A stretch of 64,000 bases of DNA from Benincasa hispida (lineage: Eukaryota; Streptophyta; Magnoliopsida; Cucurbitales; Cucurbitaceae): positions 55,877,422 to 55,941,421 of the forward strand of contig NC_052351.1 of assembly GCF_009727055.1 (NCBI RefSeq), in the 5' to 3' direction. Positions 22,188 through 33,639 of this stretch are shown here, piece by piece. Each line of letters begins with the position of its first letter. Position 1 is the stretch's first letter. A model generated the notes under the pieces. It saw nothing but the letters and a program-made list of their open reading frames with translations, had not been told where the DNA came from and searched no databases. The translations under genes and the position numbers were made by a program.

Positions 22188-24225
22188 TGATGACGGGAAA
22201 TTATAAGTCAAATTATTCAACAACTAAAATCCCGTGGACGCAATATGCGATGCATGTTCTTAAGATATGCATTGATAGTCATGCGTCGATGGTCATGCCT
22301 TAGAATGATTATCGTTAACAAATGTATGCGATGACCATGCGTCCTGTCACAAGTTTTCTTGCGTTCACGCCAAGTATAACGCGAACGCAAGTTTCTCGGG
22401 TGATTCGAGGTCGAACTTAGGGACTTGTAGCAAAATAAATGCGGTAATGTGCATGCGGCAGTTTAAATAAAAGAATGATGGAGGGGTTTCTAAGTTAACA
22501 CTACTTCTACTCCTAACTAGCAGATAACACAATGAGAATATGCATGAGAGGTAGAGATACGACAACACTTGACATGAAACAAATGAATGGGAAAATAGAC
22601 AAAATGCGGAGATATTTTCATTGCAATACTTAAGAGTGACCGCAAGAGCAACCTTAGTCAATGCAAGTCATGCGATCATGCTACACACACTAAAAGCCTA
22701 AATCTAGGACATATGTGGTGGGTATGCATAGTGCTGAGATGACTGCATACAACCACCATATCCTACTTCCTCGATGCATGCAATATCCCGTCCGTAGGGT
22801 GCATTTGCTGCGTGAAAGCAAATAGAGCTTATCTCTAAGATCCCCATTCTTGCCTATACGTTCCAATCCGCTCTCCCGAGTCTTAGATTTTGGTTTTAGA
22901 CTACTCTTCCAAGTATGCCTAAATGATGAATGATGCACTCATAGAACAAGGTACCCGTGTTTCTATCCTTAGTGAACAATGACTTATATTACTTAATGCG
23001 ACCAACCACTTACCCTCCCAGGCAGTTGGTTGTTGCTGACTTTACTCATAGACAAGTAATGTGTTAGCCTATAAACAGGCGTTGCCGCAGCTTCATACTA
23101 AGCAAATAAGGTTTTCTTATATACTGGTACAACACACACCTCTCGGTGGTTTGCTACATGCTTCATATCCCTAATCCACATGACTAAGCACCCGATACCC
23201 AAGCAATCTCACTAAATGTTGCAATGAAAGTAAAGATACTAAGCAAAAAAGATGGAGATGGAGTCGAAGGAAACAGAGAAGTGCATTGAAAACAAATTGC
23301 ATTAATTCCTTAATCATAAAATGTTATACAATACAATATAAGAAAAGAAGGGGAAATGAAATGACCGGCTGGAAGCAAAGACTTGCTTCCAGCAGATGTG
23401 CATCAAGGCTGCCGGTGGTGCCATGGATGAGAGGTGGAGCTAACTCTCCCGAGATCTAGCTCCGATCGAAGGCTCCAAGGATCACGCGGAATGGATGAAG
23501 GAGGTGAAGAACTCTCAAGCGTCTCCTCACGCATTTTGTCTGGATCACAAGGATCCGCCCTAAGCGAACCTCAAGTGACAAACTTGGATAACTTGAATTT
23601 TTGCTCATCGACTTCTATTTATAGAGCTTGGGTCATCGACAACATTAACGGACTGCTCTGAGTCTGACATTCGGCGCGTTAGTCCTTTTCTTAACCTCTA
23701 TCGCTAACGGCGTGGTAGGTGAAATGTCAGCATCAGCTTTTGATTTTCTCAAGGTAGATGCGTTGATGCGTTCATTCCACCAATCTTGCATTGATCCCAT
23801 TAGTATACATTATCGCATAGTCGCAATCATTCAGTGATCGAATTAGCTTAATACCGCAACTCTACACAATGATCGCAATTGCTTGACGAGCGCAATTCCC
23901 ATGCGATGAACACATGCGGCTGATCACCGCAATATCCATGCGTTGATCGAATGCATTTGCCTTTGCGATGGAAAGTTTCTCCGCATGCAGTCGTCTATGC
24001 GATGGTCTGGTTTTCGCACCTGTGTCCACTTCCTGTATTAGTTACAAAAATAGAACATTGAACACATAATAACGTATAATAATGGGTTAGCCGAGATTCA
24101 TCATGCTGATCGACGCAAACTCATTTTCTCATGAATTCCTAGTACAATTGCCGTATATTCTTCTTAACAATCTTCATAATTCTAAGTAAAAGGCCTAAGA
24201 TAACATGCATTTCTGCATGTCTTCA
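22188..24225 (-). repeat. 3' LTR of the non-autonomous element
   Basis: 2038 bp. Rich in short CpG-containing words (ATGCGATG, ATGCGTTGATC, CGCAATC), above all in 23780-24010. Matches 25721-27782 along its length with a 30-bp gap near 22958 and point differences. Confidence 0.92.
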
Positions 24226-25720
24226 CACTCCCAAACTTAAAATCATGTTTGTCCTCAAGCATGCATTATACTCAAGAAATTCTAACTCACCTTCATGCTT
24301 TCCTTTGGGATGACCAGCTTTTCAGAATATAATTTACACACGCCTCTGCCGATCACCGCAATGCTCTCCTCCACTTTGGCTGCTTCTTCAAAAAGATCTT
24401 TTCTAAGTTTAAATCCGGCAAGCCTTTGCTCAAAAACTTTTTATTCATTCACCGCAATTTTGCGTTTAGCTTTTAAGAATGCGTTCGTTAAAATAATTCA
24501 AAACTTTGCGATGACTTATTCAAATGCAGCGTTGAACCTGGTTATGCCCTTCGTTTTGGCTTAGCCCCACGTGTGTCATGCGGGCATCCAACTTTTTTTG
24601 CATTCCATATTCAATTCAACTCTTGTCTTGCTTGTTTTGGCTTGTGTCGGATAGAGGAGTTGTGCGTATGCGTTGATCCTGGCAACTCACTTTCGTTTTG
24701 GCTTGCCCCCACGTGTGTCATGCGGACATCCAACTATGGGTGAGTGCCTTTCAAAACTTAACTCTTATCAACGTGGGTTTTCCCATTGCGTTGACAATGG
24801 AGTTATTATTCTCAAAAACTGACTTCATTTTTTTTTTCCAAACGATCACAATGCAATGAACGCAATTCTCTGAGACCGCTGCCACCCCTAAACTTAGAGT
24901 TTGGCAGCATTCTCACCGCAGAGCTAAGAACAAAATTACAAAAATGTGGTAATAAATGTTTGAACAAAGGTTTGCACAAAATAAAACTTAAGACTTTCAA
25001 AATTTGAAAAAGCTAATAAAAGTAAAGAATGTCTTGCGTTGATTAGTTAGAAGATGCGGTGAACTATACGTACCATCATAGAAACATCACAAAACAATGC
25101 AATCAGGAAAGAAAGAATTTCAAAAGGATAAGGCATACAAGATAACGGGAAAAGACCTTAGGCGGAACAACGCATGTGATCATGCGTTGGAATCCATGCG
25201 ATTGAAGCCATGCATTGATCGGTGAAAGAAATTCTTCCATTGAACTACGAACGAAGGAGACTTATTGTCGTAACTGCCAGGAACAATCGCACCACAACCA
25301 AGGAAGCAGCCATATGTCCAAAATAACAATAAACATAAAAATAACCTATACTAAGAAAGCAAGTTAAAGATAGAGTAGAAGATGTCCCTAGAAAAATAGG
25401 AATGTTGTCACGTAAGGAGTATTCCATGCAGGAGATGGCTCTCAACTGCTTGGGTCAAGTTGCCTTGACCATTGGAACTTCCGGCAATTGTTGGGTTCAT
25501 GTTGGCCACCATGTGCTTAGAATTACCTTCAGCTCTTCTGCGACTGATTGCCCTTCTACCTTAGGGTCAATACTGGCTTCCAGCGTCTCACCTACACTCC
25601 AATATTGTTTGTAACCTGGTCGCACAAGTTGCAACACTCCCAAGATAAAAAGTTTGCTCGCAGAGACACAAAACTTAACAAACAATTAGCTGCCAAGTCC
25701 CCGACAATGGCGCCAAAACT
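24226..25720 (-). other. Internal region of the non-autonomous element
   Basis: No retroviral-type domain is recognisable in any frame. A block of about 45 bp with GTTTTGGCTT...CACGTGTGTCATGCG is present twice (about 24555-24595 and 24692-24733). The purine tract is at the left end and the primer site at the right end, so the signals for reverse transcription remain. Confidence 0.75.
25698..25715 (-). other. Primer-binding site of the non-autonomous element
   Basis: On the minus strand it reads TGGCGCCATTGTCGGGGA, five bases inside the LTR. The TGGCGCC start matches the primer sites I know from Athila/Tat-type gypsy elements, usually described as complementary to tRNA-Asp. The tRNA assignment was not checked. 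Confidence 0.7.
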
Positions 25721-27782
25721 TGGTGACGGGAAATTAGAAGTCAAATTATTCAACAACTAAAATCCCGTGGACGCAATATGTGATGCATGTTCTTAAGATA
25801 TGCGTTCAATAGTCATGCGTTGATGGTCATGCGTTGGAATCATTATGCGTTAACAAATGTATGTGATGACCATACGTCTTGTCACAAGTTTTCTTGCATT
25901 CACACCAAGTATAACGCGAACGCAAGTTTCTCGGGTGATCTGAGGTCGAACTCAGGGACTTGTAGCAAAATGAATGCGGTAATGTGCATGCGACAGTTTA
26001 AATAAAAGAATGATGGAGGAGTTTCTAAGTTAACACTACTCCTACTCCTAACTAACAGACAATGCAATGAGAATATGCATGAAAGGTAGAGATACGACAA
26101 CACTTGACATGAAACAAATGAATGGAAAAATAGATAAAATGCGGAGATGTTTTCATTGCAATACTTAAGAGTGACCGCAAGAGCAACCTTAGTCAACGCA
26201 AGCCATACAATCATGCTATACACACTAAAAGCCTAAATCTAGAACATGTGCGGTGGGTATGCATAGTGCCGAGATGACTGCATACAACCACCACTTCCTA
26301 CTTCCTGGATGCATGCAATATCCCATCCGTAGGGTGCATATGCTGCATGAAAGCAAACAGAGCTTATCTCTAAGATCCCCATTCTTGCCTATGCATTCCA
26401 ATCCGCTCTCCCGAGTCTTAGATTTGGGTTTTAGACTACTCTCCCAAGTATGCATAAATGATGAATGATGCGCTCATAGGACAAGGTAACCGCATGAACT
26501 TTGCTGACCTAAGATTGTTCCTATCCCTAGTGAACAATGACTTACATTGCTTAATGCGACCAACCACTTACCCTCCCAGGCAGTTAGTTGTTGCTGACTT
26601 TACTCATAGACAAGTAATGCGTTAACCTATAGACAGGCGTTGTCGCAGCTTCATACTAAGCAAATAAGGTTTTCTCACATACTCGCACAACGCACATCTC
26701 TCGGTGGTTTGCTACATGCTTCATATCCCTAATCTACATGACTAAGTATGCGATACCCAAGCAATCTCACTAAGTGTTGCAATAAAAGTAAAGATGCTAA
26801 GTAAAGAAGATGGAGATAGAGTCGAAGGAAACAGAGAAGTGCATTGAAAACAAATTGCATTAATTCCTTAATCACAAAATGTCATACAATACAATATAAG
26901 AAAAGAAGGGGAAATGAAATGACCGGCTAGAAGCAAAGACTTGCTTCCAGCGGATGTGCGTCAAGGCTACCGGTGGTGCCATGGATGAGCGGTGGAGCTG
27001 ACTCTCCCGAGATCTAGCTCTGGTCGAAGGCTCCGGGGATCACTCGGAATGGATAAAGGAGGTGAAGAACTCTCAAACATCTCCTCACGCATTTTTTCTG
27101 GATCACAAGGATCCGCCCTAAGCGAACCTCAAGCGAAAATCTTGGATAACTTGAATTTCTACTCATTGGCTTCTATTTATAGAGCTTGATCGCCGACAGC
27201 ATTAATGGACTGCTCTAAGTCTGACATTCGGCGCGTTAGTCTTTTTCTGAGCCTCTGCCGCTAACGGCGTGGTAGGTGAAATGTCAGCATCAGCTTTTGA
27301 TTTTCTCGAGGTAGATGCGTTGATGCATTCATTCCACCAACCTTGTGTTGATCCCATTAGTATGCGTTATCGCATAGCCGCAATCATTCAGTGACTGCAT
27401 TCACTTAATATCGCAACTCTACACGATGACCGCAATCGCTTGACGAGCACAATTCCCATGCGATGGACGCATGCGGTTGATCACCGCAACATCCATGCAT
27501 TGATCGAATGCGTTTGCCTTTGCAATGGAGAGTTTCTCCGCATGCGGTCGTCTATACGATGGTCCGATTTCTGCATTTGCGTCCACTTCCTGTATTAGCT
27601 ACAAAAATAGAACATTGAATGCATAATAACGTATAATAACGGGTTAGCCGAGATTCATCATGTTGATTGATGCAAACTCATTTTCTCATGAATTCCTAGC
27701 ACAATTGCTGCATATTCTGCTTAACAACCTTCATAATTCTAAGTAAAAGGCCTAAGATGACATGCATTTCTGCATGTCATCA
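25721..27782 (-). repeat. 5' LTR of the non-autonomous element
   Basis: 2062 bp, starting TGGTGACGGG and ending GTCATCA. It has the same CpG-word-rich composition as its partner at 22188-24225. A related third copy begins at 63288. Confidence 0.92.
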
Positions 27783-27787
27783 ATTAC

Positions 27788-28220
27788 TTCAGGTATGGGT
27801 ATGTTTATCTTATGCAACAGAAGTCTGAATCCTTTGAAAAGTTCAAAGAGTTCAAGGCTGAAGTTGAAAATGCATTGGATAGACGGACTAAACCACTTCG
27901 ATCGGATCGAGGTAGAGAGTTTTTAGACTCCGCATTCCAAGACTATTTGATAGAACATGGAATCGTTTCCCAACTCTCAGCGTCGGGTACATCTCAACAG
28001 AATGGTGTAGCGAAAAGGAGAAATGGGACCTTGTTAGACATGGTTCGCTCGATGATGAGTTACGCTTCCTTACTGGACTTGTTTTGGGGTTTTGTAGTGG
28101 AGACTGCAGTGTGCATACTCAACTGTGTTCCCTCTAAGAGTGTTGCAAGAACACCTCTAGAGTTGTGGAACGGGCATAAAGCTAGTTTATGTCACTTCTG
28201 CATTTGAGGTTGCCCTGCAC
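27788..28220 (+). pseudogene. Family R integrase core, continued
   Basis: Resumes the integrase interrupted at 22187 (RYGYVYLMQQKSESFEKFK). It then gives the second Asp (LRSDRGREF) and the Glu-region motif (GTSQQNGVAKRRNGTLLDMV), where the catalytic Glu of the usual QNG.(A/S)ER is replaced by Lys. It continues through VETAVCILNCVPSKS and TPLELWNG. A stop follows at 28206. The missing catalytic Glu alone would inactivate the enzyme. Confidence 0.85.
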
Positions 28221-29268
28221 ATGTGCTTGAGGCTAATCCCAAGAAGGGGGGATGGGGGGGAAACCCCCCACCGGATGGGTTATGTCCTCTTGTTAGGCTA
28301 CCCCAAAGTACACGAGGGGTTATTTTTTATGATCTAAAGGAAAATAGGGTGTTTGTTTCAAAAAATTCTAGTTTCCTGGAGGAGGATCATATAAGGGAGC
28401 AAAGTCACGAAGCAAAGTCGTGTTGTGTGAGTTTCCAATGAAACTACTAAAACTTCAACAAGAGTTATTGAAGAGCCTGCTACATCAACAAGAGTTATTG
28501 ATAGGAGTTTATTCAGTAGGTCGGTTCCAACCTCAAGAGTTGAAGGAACCTCGACGTAGTGGGAGGGTTGCAAACTCACCGTTCGATATCTAGGTTTCAC
28601 GAAATCCTTGCTATGGTAGCAGATGGCGATGTTGAGGATCCATTGTCTTATAAGAAGGTAATGGAGGATGTTGACCGGGATGGCGACGTTGATAAACCTT
28701 GTGTCCTACAAGAAGATCATCAACACTTCAGTAGTCTTCTTAAGACTTGTAGTAGACGTTATCCTACTCATTGGGAATTATGTAGGTCTACTGACTGCAG
28801 TTAAGAACTGGCTCGCGACCCAATTCCAAATGCAAGATTTGGGAAAGGCTCAATTTGTTCTAGGTATACAGATCTTTCGGGTCGTAAGAACAAAGTGCTA
28901 GCACTGTCTCAGGCACATCGTACATTGACAATAAGTTGCTCAAGTACTCGATGTAGGACTCCAGGAGGGGCTACTGCCTTTTAGGACATGGAGTCACTTT
29001 GTCTAAGGAAATGTATCCTAAGATGCCTCAAGAGGTTGAGGAGGTGAAACGGATCAGTCTAAGGCCATTTTAATGTTGCTGACTCGTTTTACGAAGGCTC
29101 TCACAGCTACAGTGTTTGAGGGTCACCTACAGAGCATGGGTCTACAGGATCGCCCGTGTTGGACTAGGGCAAATGGGAGATTTTATTGTACTGGGCTTTT
29201 TATGCCTAGTTTATTGTTTGTACTAAGTTTTGTGTACACCCCACTTCGCTTTAGGACAAGTGGGAGAT
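28221..29268 (+). pseudogene. Family R RT and RNase H remnants with large deletions
   Basis: Pieces only: the post-integrase segment GVIFYDLKENRVFVSKNSSF (about 28315-28375), the RT end FQMQDLGKAQFVLGIQIFR (28820-28880) and the RNase H end TRFTKALTATVFEGHLQSMG (about 29078-29140). The RT active-site region and most of RNase H are gone. A G/C run at 28246-28269 (G6-AT-G8-AAA-C6) sits where coding sequence is expected. The purine tract before the 3' LTR is intact. Confidence 0.8.
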
Positions 29269-31401
29269 TGTTGGTGGATTGATGCCAATAAAGTTCGTGT
29301 CCTCGTAGTTTGTAAACAGTAGTGTTACGAACGCTTGTGTTGTTAATATAAGATATTTACTTCACATCTTGTATTTTGCTCGGTTACATGTTTTATTTGC
29401 TTTACCACAAACCAATAAACATAAAATCCCTGGTTATCTGTAATGTGACTCAAGCATGTATGATTGGTGACATACAAGTGGAACATGTCTTGAGTGATAA
29501 CCAAAATGGTCTGTAGTATATGGATATAGGTTTATCCTGGTAACGCTACAGATGCGACACGCTTTGTGGAATGGTTACAAATGTTGTGACTTGTCACAGA
29601 TGGCCTGATCCTGATCATTCTGTTGGGACATGCGAGCGGGGGCGTCCTATACAAAGAGTTTGTATAGACCTGACCACGAAGTGTTAATGTCTCGTTATAT
29701 AACACGTGATGATGAGAGACTTCACTTCACTAGGATGACCATAGGTAACATGACTCAATCCTGAGTGAGTTGGGAATTCCTACCATTAAGGGTGGTCCTT
29801 TGATTTGTATGGTACGAGATGGCCAATTCGCCGATTCAAATCTACCATTTTGGGGATTCGTCTGATATTGGGAGCTGGAACTCAGCTACACACAGATGGA
29901 ATTCACTCCTTCCCGAGGCGGGGTAAGTAGATATATGGCTCCTTAAGGGCTGATTCCAGGGATAGAACGATGTGGCGCCACACACCTTCTCTTGGCCCGA
30001 GAGGTATTTACACATAGTTGGACTATGTTGTATTGTTTCATTAGAGGAATCAATGATACTTAAGGAGTGAGATGTAACTACAGGGACAAAACGGCAAATT
30101 GGCCCAACTGTACTTACGAACATCTATGAAGGGTCATCGTACTCATGATTGGTTATATCCAATGGACACAGAAATATATCTGTGGTAAGAAGAGTTCAGC
30201 TGTTGGTCTTTAGTGGAATCACTGACAGTTAACGGATGGTGGATCTCGTAGCTAAAGAGTTTAGTCAGCTATTCACGTACCGTTGGAGCTTCGAGCCACA
30301 GGTCCATTAGGTCCCCTGGGTAGCTTGGATAAAAGTCAAGAACCAGTATTTGGGTTATCTGAAATGTTCAAATTCACAAGAGGAAGTTCAATTATATATG
30401 ATATAGTTGGTTTGGTTAATTATATATGATATAATTGCAAAATGTATGAATACATTATTTTGGAAAAAATTAGATATAAATATGATTTATATCAAGTAGA
30501 GGAGAAAATACTATAGTAGATATATGATATCAAACTATAGGATTATAAATATAATATGATATATATTATTAATTAATTAATTGATTAATTATATGATAAT
30601 TAATCTTTTTTCATGTTTGGACGTGGATTAATGGGCAACGTCGATTATGGTAACTGATGGTTAAAATGAAAATAGTTTTCATTTTTGAATTGTTCAATCG
30701 ATAGTCGTTCAATCGCCCAAAGAGAATTCGTGAAGCGTGCGTTGGTGAAGAAGACGATCGCTCGAGAGCCTATACGATAGTCGCTTCTCCGCCTAGAACG
30801 ATCGTCCACCTCGGCTAATGATCGCACACTGTCGCCTAGACGATCAGATAGCGTCTCTAAATGATCGTATAGTATGCCGATTTAGCTAAACGATCTTATA
30901 CCTTTTCCTAAACGATCGTTCAGCAAATCCTACATGATCGTGTAGCTCCTGTATGCGATAAGCACTTCTGCTATACGATTGCATCGTTTTCTCTCCCACT
31001 TGCTTATCGTCTACACGACTCGTTGTTCTTCCATCCTCTACAAAATTCACCAAAGCCCACCCTTTGGGTTTTCACTCCGAGAATACCCAGGGCTCATTAG
31101 TGGTGGTGTCGATCCCGTTGTGGTCGTGAGTTCGCATTGATCATGTTGCTGCAGTCGACGATTTCCACCGAGCCTTGGTAGAACATTTGGAGGGTTCGAT
31201 GCGTTGGAGTTCCAGAGATTGAAGATAGTCTTCAACTGGTATGAAACTCTATCTTCTTATTATTTATCTTGTTCTAAGCATGCCGATAATTAGTATTTGT
31301 TTGCATAACTATATATTGAATGTATATATTTGTATTTCGGTCACTGTGAGATCGGAGTGATCCGTACGTGCTCATGGAACTCTTAAATATGAGATCCTTC
31401 A
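29269..31401 (+). repeat. 3' LTR of the family R copia element
   Basis: 2133 bp, paired with 17622-19762. It has many single-base gaps relative to the left LTR at 29440-30110, but is identical at 30132-30357. It ends CCTTCA just before the duplicated target CTTCA. Confidence 0.92.
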
Positions 31402-33449
31402 CTTCAAACTTTGGAACTCAACGCAGTGAAAACCTCTACCCGATCAACCAATGCCCGACAGATGCATCGACTGCAGCATCACGAACAACCGTGAACTCAT
31501 GAGCTCAATGGGGACGACACCACCAGAAAAGAGCCTCGGGTATTCTCGGAGTGAGAACCCAAGGCGTGGTCTTTGGTGAATTTGGTAGAGAAAAAAGAAA
31601 GAACAGATCGTGTAGGCGATAAGAAAGTGGGAGAGGAAAAGATGTTATCATATAACAAGATGCTTATCATTTAGGAGAAATTACACGCTCGTTTAGATTT
31701 TACTGAACGATTGTTTAGGAAAAAGTATACGATCGTTTAGTAAACTTGGCACACTATACAATCGATTAGGGAAGCTATCCAATCATATAGGAACTAGCGT
31801 GCGATCATTTAGGCACGAGGTGGATGATCGTTTAGGCACAGAGCGACTATTGTATAGGCTCTCGAAATTAAACGAACGATTACTTTTCACACCAACGCGC
31901 ACCTGCGATCTCTTTTTAGACGAACGATTCAAAATGAAAACCAATTTCATTTTAATTCATCGGTTACAATAACCAATGCATTCCCATTAACACACGTCCG
32001 AACGTGATTTTTGGCTTAATTATCATATAATTAATCAATTAAAATATTAATAAATATAATCATATTATATTTTTAACCTATAGTTTGATATCACATATCT
32101 ACTATAGTATTTTCTCCTCTACTTGATATAAATCATATTTATATCTAATTTCTTCCAAAATAATGTATCTCATACATTTNATATCACATATCTACTATAG
32201 TATTTTCTCCTCTACTTGATATAAATCATATTTATATCTAATTTCTTCCAAAATAATGTATCTCATACATTTAGTCAATTATATCATATATAACTAACCA
32301 GTCCAATTATATCATATATAATCGAACTTCCTCTTGTCAATTTGAACATTTCAAGTTAACCCAAATACTGATTCTCGACTTTATCCAAGCTACCCAGGGG
32401 ACCTAATGGACCTGTGGTTTGAAGCTCCAATGGTGCGTGAATAGCTGACTAAACTCTTTAGCCACAAGATCCACCATCCGTTAACTGTCAGATATTCCAC
32501 TAAAGACCAATAGCTGAACTCTTCTTACCACAGATATATTTCTGTGTCCATCAGATATAACCAATCATGAGTACGATGACCCTTCACAGATGCTCGTAAG
32601 TACAATTGGGCCAAATTATCGTTTTGCCCTATAGTTACATCTCACTCCTTAAATACCACTGATTCCTCTAATGAACAATACAACATAGTCCAACTAGGTG
32701 TGAGCACCTTTCGGGCCAAGAGAAGGTGTGTGGCGCCATATCATTCAAGCCCTGGAATCAGCCCTTAAGGAAGCTATCTATCTACTTACCACTGCCTCGT
32801 GGAAAGAGTGAATTCCATCTTGTGTAGCTGAGTTCCCAGCTCTCAAATTAGACGAATCCCCAAAATGGTAGGTTTGAATCGGCGACCTGGCCACTCGCAC
32901 CCATACTAATCAAAGGACTGCCCTCAATGGCAGGAGTTCCCAACTCACTCAGGATTGAGGTCATGTTACCTATGGTCATCCTATTGAAGTGAAGTCTCTG
33001 TCATGAACGGTGTTATATAACGAGACGTTAACACTTCGTGGTCAGGTCTTATACAAACTCTTTGTATAGGACGCCCCCGCTCGCATGTCCCAACACAAAT
33101 GATCAGGATCAGGCCATCTGTGACAAGTCACAACACTTGTGACCATTCCACAAAGCGTGTCGCATCCGTAGCATTACCATGATAAGGTTTTCCTCCTATA
33201 TCCATATACTACAGACCATTTTGGTTATCACTCAAGATATGATCCACTTGTGTGTCACCACATACATGCTTGAGTCACATACAGATAACTAGGGATTTTA
33301 TGTTTATTGGTTTGTGGTAAAGAAAATAAAACAAGCAACTGAGCAAAATACAAGATTTGAAGTAAATATCATATATTATACAACACAAGCGTTGGTACAA
33401 ACTGTTTATAAACTACAGGACACGAGACTTTAGGGCATCAACCCCAACA
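31402..33449 (-). repeat. Solo LTR of family R, main piece (continues from 17442-17621)
   Basis: Reverse-oriented copy of the family R LTR, ending CCCCAACA (complement of TGTTGGGG). Together with 17442-17621 it gives a complete LTR with no internal element sequence and short flanking repeats (GTCTT/ATCTT), so it is a solo LTR left by LTR-LTR recombination. The full copia element inserted into it later. It contains the assembly duplication at 32088-32272. Confidence 0.85.
32088..32272. repeat. Exact 92-bp duplication around a single N (assembly join)
   Basis: Positions 32088-32179 and 32181-32272 are identical, separated by N at 32180. The other family R LTRs have this segment once. This is the mark of two contig ends that overlap but were scaffolded with a placeholder base. 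Confidence 0.93.
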
Positions 33450-33604
33450 ATCTTATCATCTTTAAACAAGGTCTCTCTGAGTTCACAAGTTCTATCTTTT
33501 TCTTTCAAATCAATTGGAGGTACCTCGTCGCCTCTTAATCCTGTTATCAGGCAAAACTCTTTTAATCAAAATTCAACAAAATTTCCATTAAAGTTGAAAG
33601 ACAT
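33450..33604 (-). pseudogene. DUF1985-like gene fragment, first half
   Basis: The minus strand encodes MSFNFNGNFVEF, a stop, then LKEFCLITGLRGDEVPPIDL and ELRETLFKDD. The 'F.L.EFCLITGL' core is the hallmark of plant DUF1985 proteins, frequently fused to Ulp1-type cysteine peptidases. The frame runs to the LTR edge at 33449 and continues at 17441. The in-frame TGA and the loss downstream show it is a pseudogene. It may have been part of a Mutator-like element; no transposase is seen here. Confidence 0.55.
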
Positions 33605-33639
33605 TGTCTTCCTATGAGATAAAGAGATGAATTGGTACG

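Larger units (their letters stand above)
22188..27782 (-). mobile_element. Non-autonomous long-LTR retrotransposon nested in the copia integrase
   Basis: Long direct repeats lie at 22188-24225 and 25721-27782. The target-site duplication is ATTAC (22183-22187 and 27783-27787), and the host integrase reading resumes after it. The outer ends are inverted: TGATGAC at the left, GTCATCA at the right. On the minus strand a primer site TGGCGCCATTGTCGGGGA (25698-25715) and a purine tract AAGTTTGGGAGTG (24226-24238) give the orientation. The internal part (1495 bp) has no gag or pol. The TGGCGCC primer type is common in Athila/Tat gypsy elements, so it may be mobilised by one; that is inference. Confidence 0.92.
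17622..31401 (+). mobile_element. Family R Ty1/copia element, full length but decayed, with a nested insertion
   Basis: LTRs lie at 17622-19762 and 29269-31401 (start TGTTGG, end CCTTCA). The flanks are CTTCA at 17617-17621 and 31402-31406, an exact 5-bp target-site duplication inside a reversed LTR of the same family. A primer site (TGGCATCAGAACC, 19765-19777) and a polypurine tract (AAGTGGGAGAT near 29258-29268) are in place. Gag, protease and integrase are present; most of RT and RNase H is deleted. Without the inserted element at 22188-27782 it would be about 8.2 kb. Confidence 0.92.
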
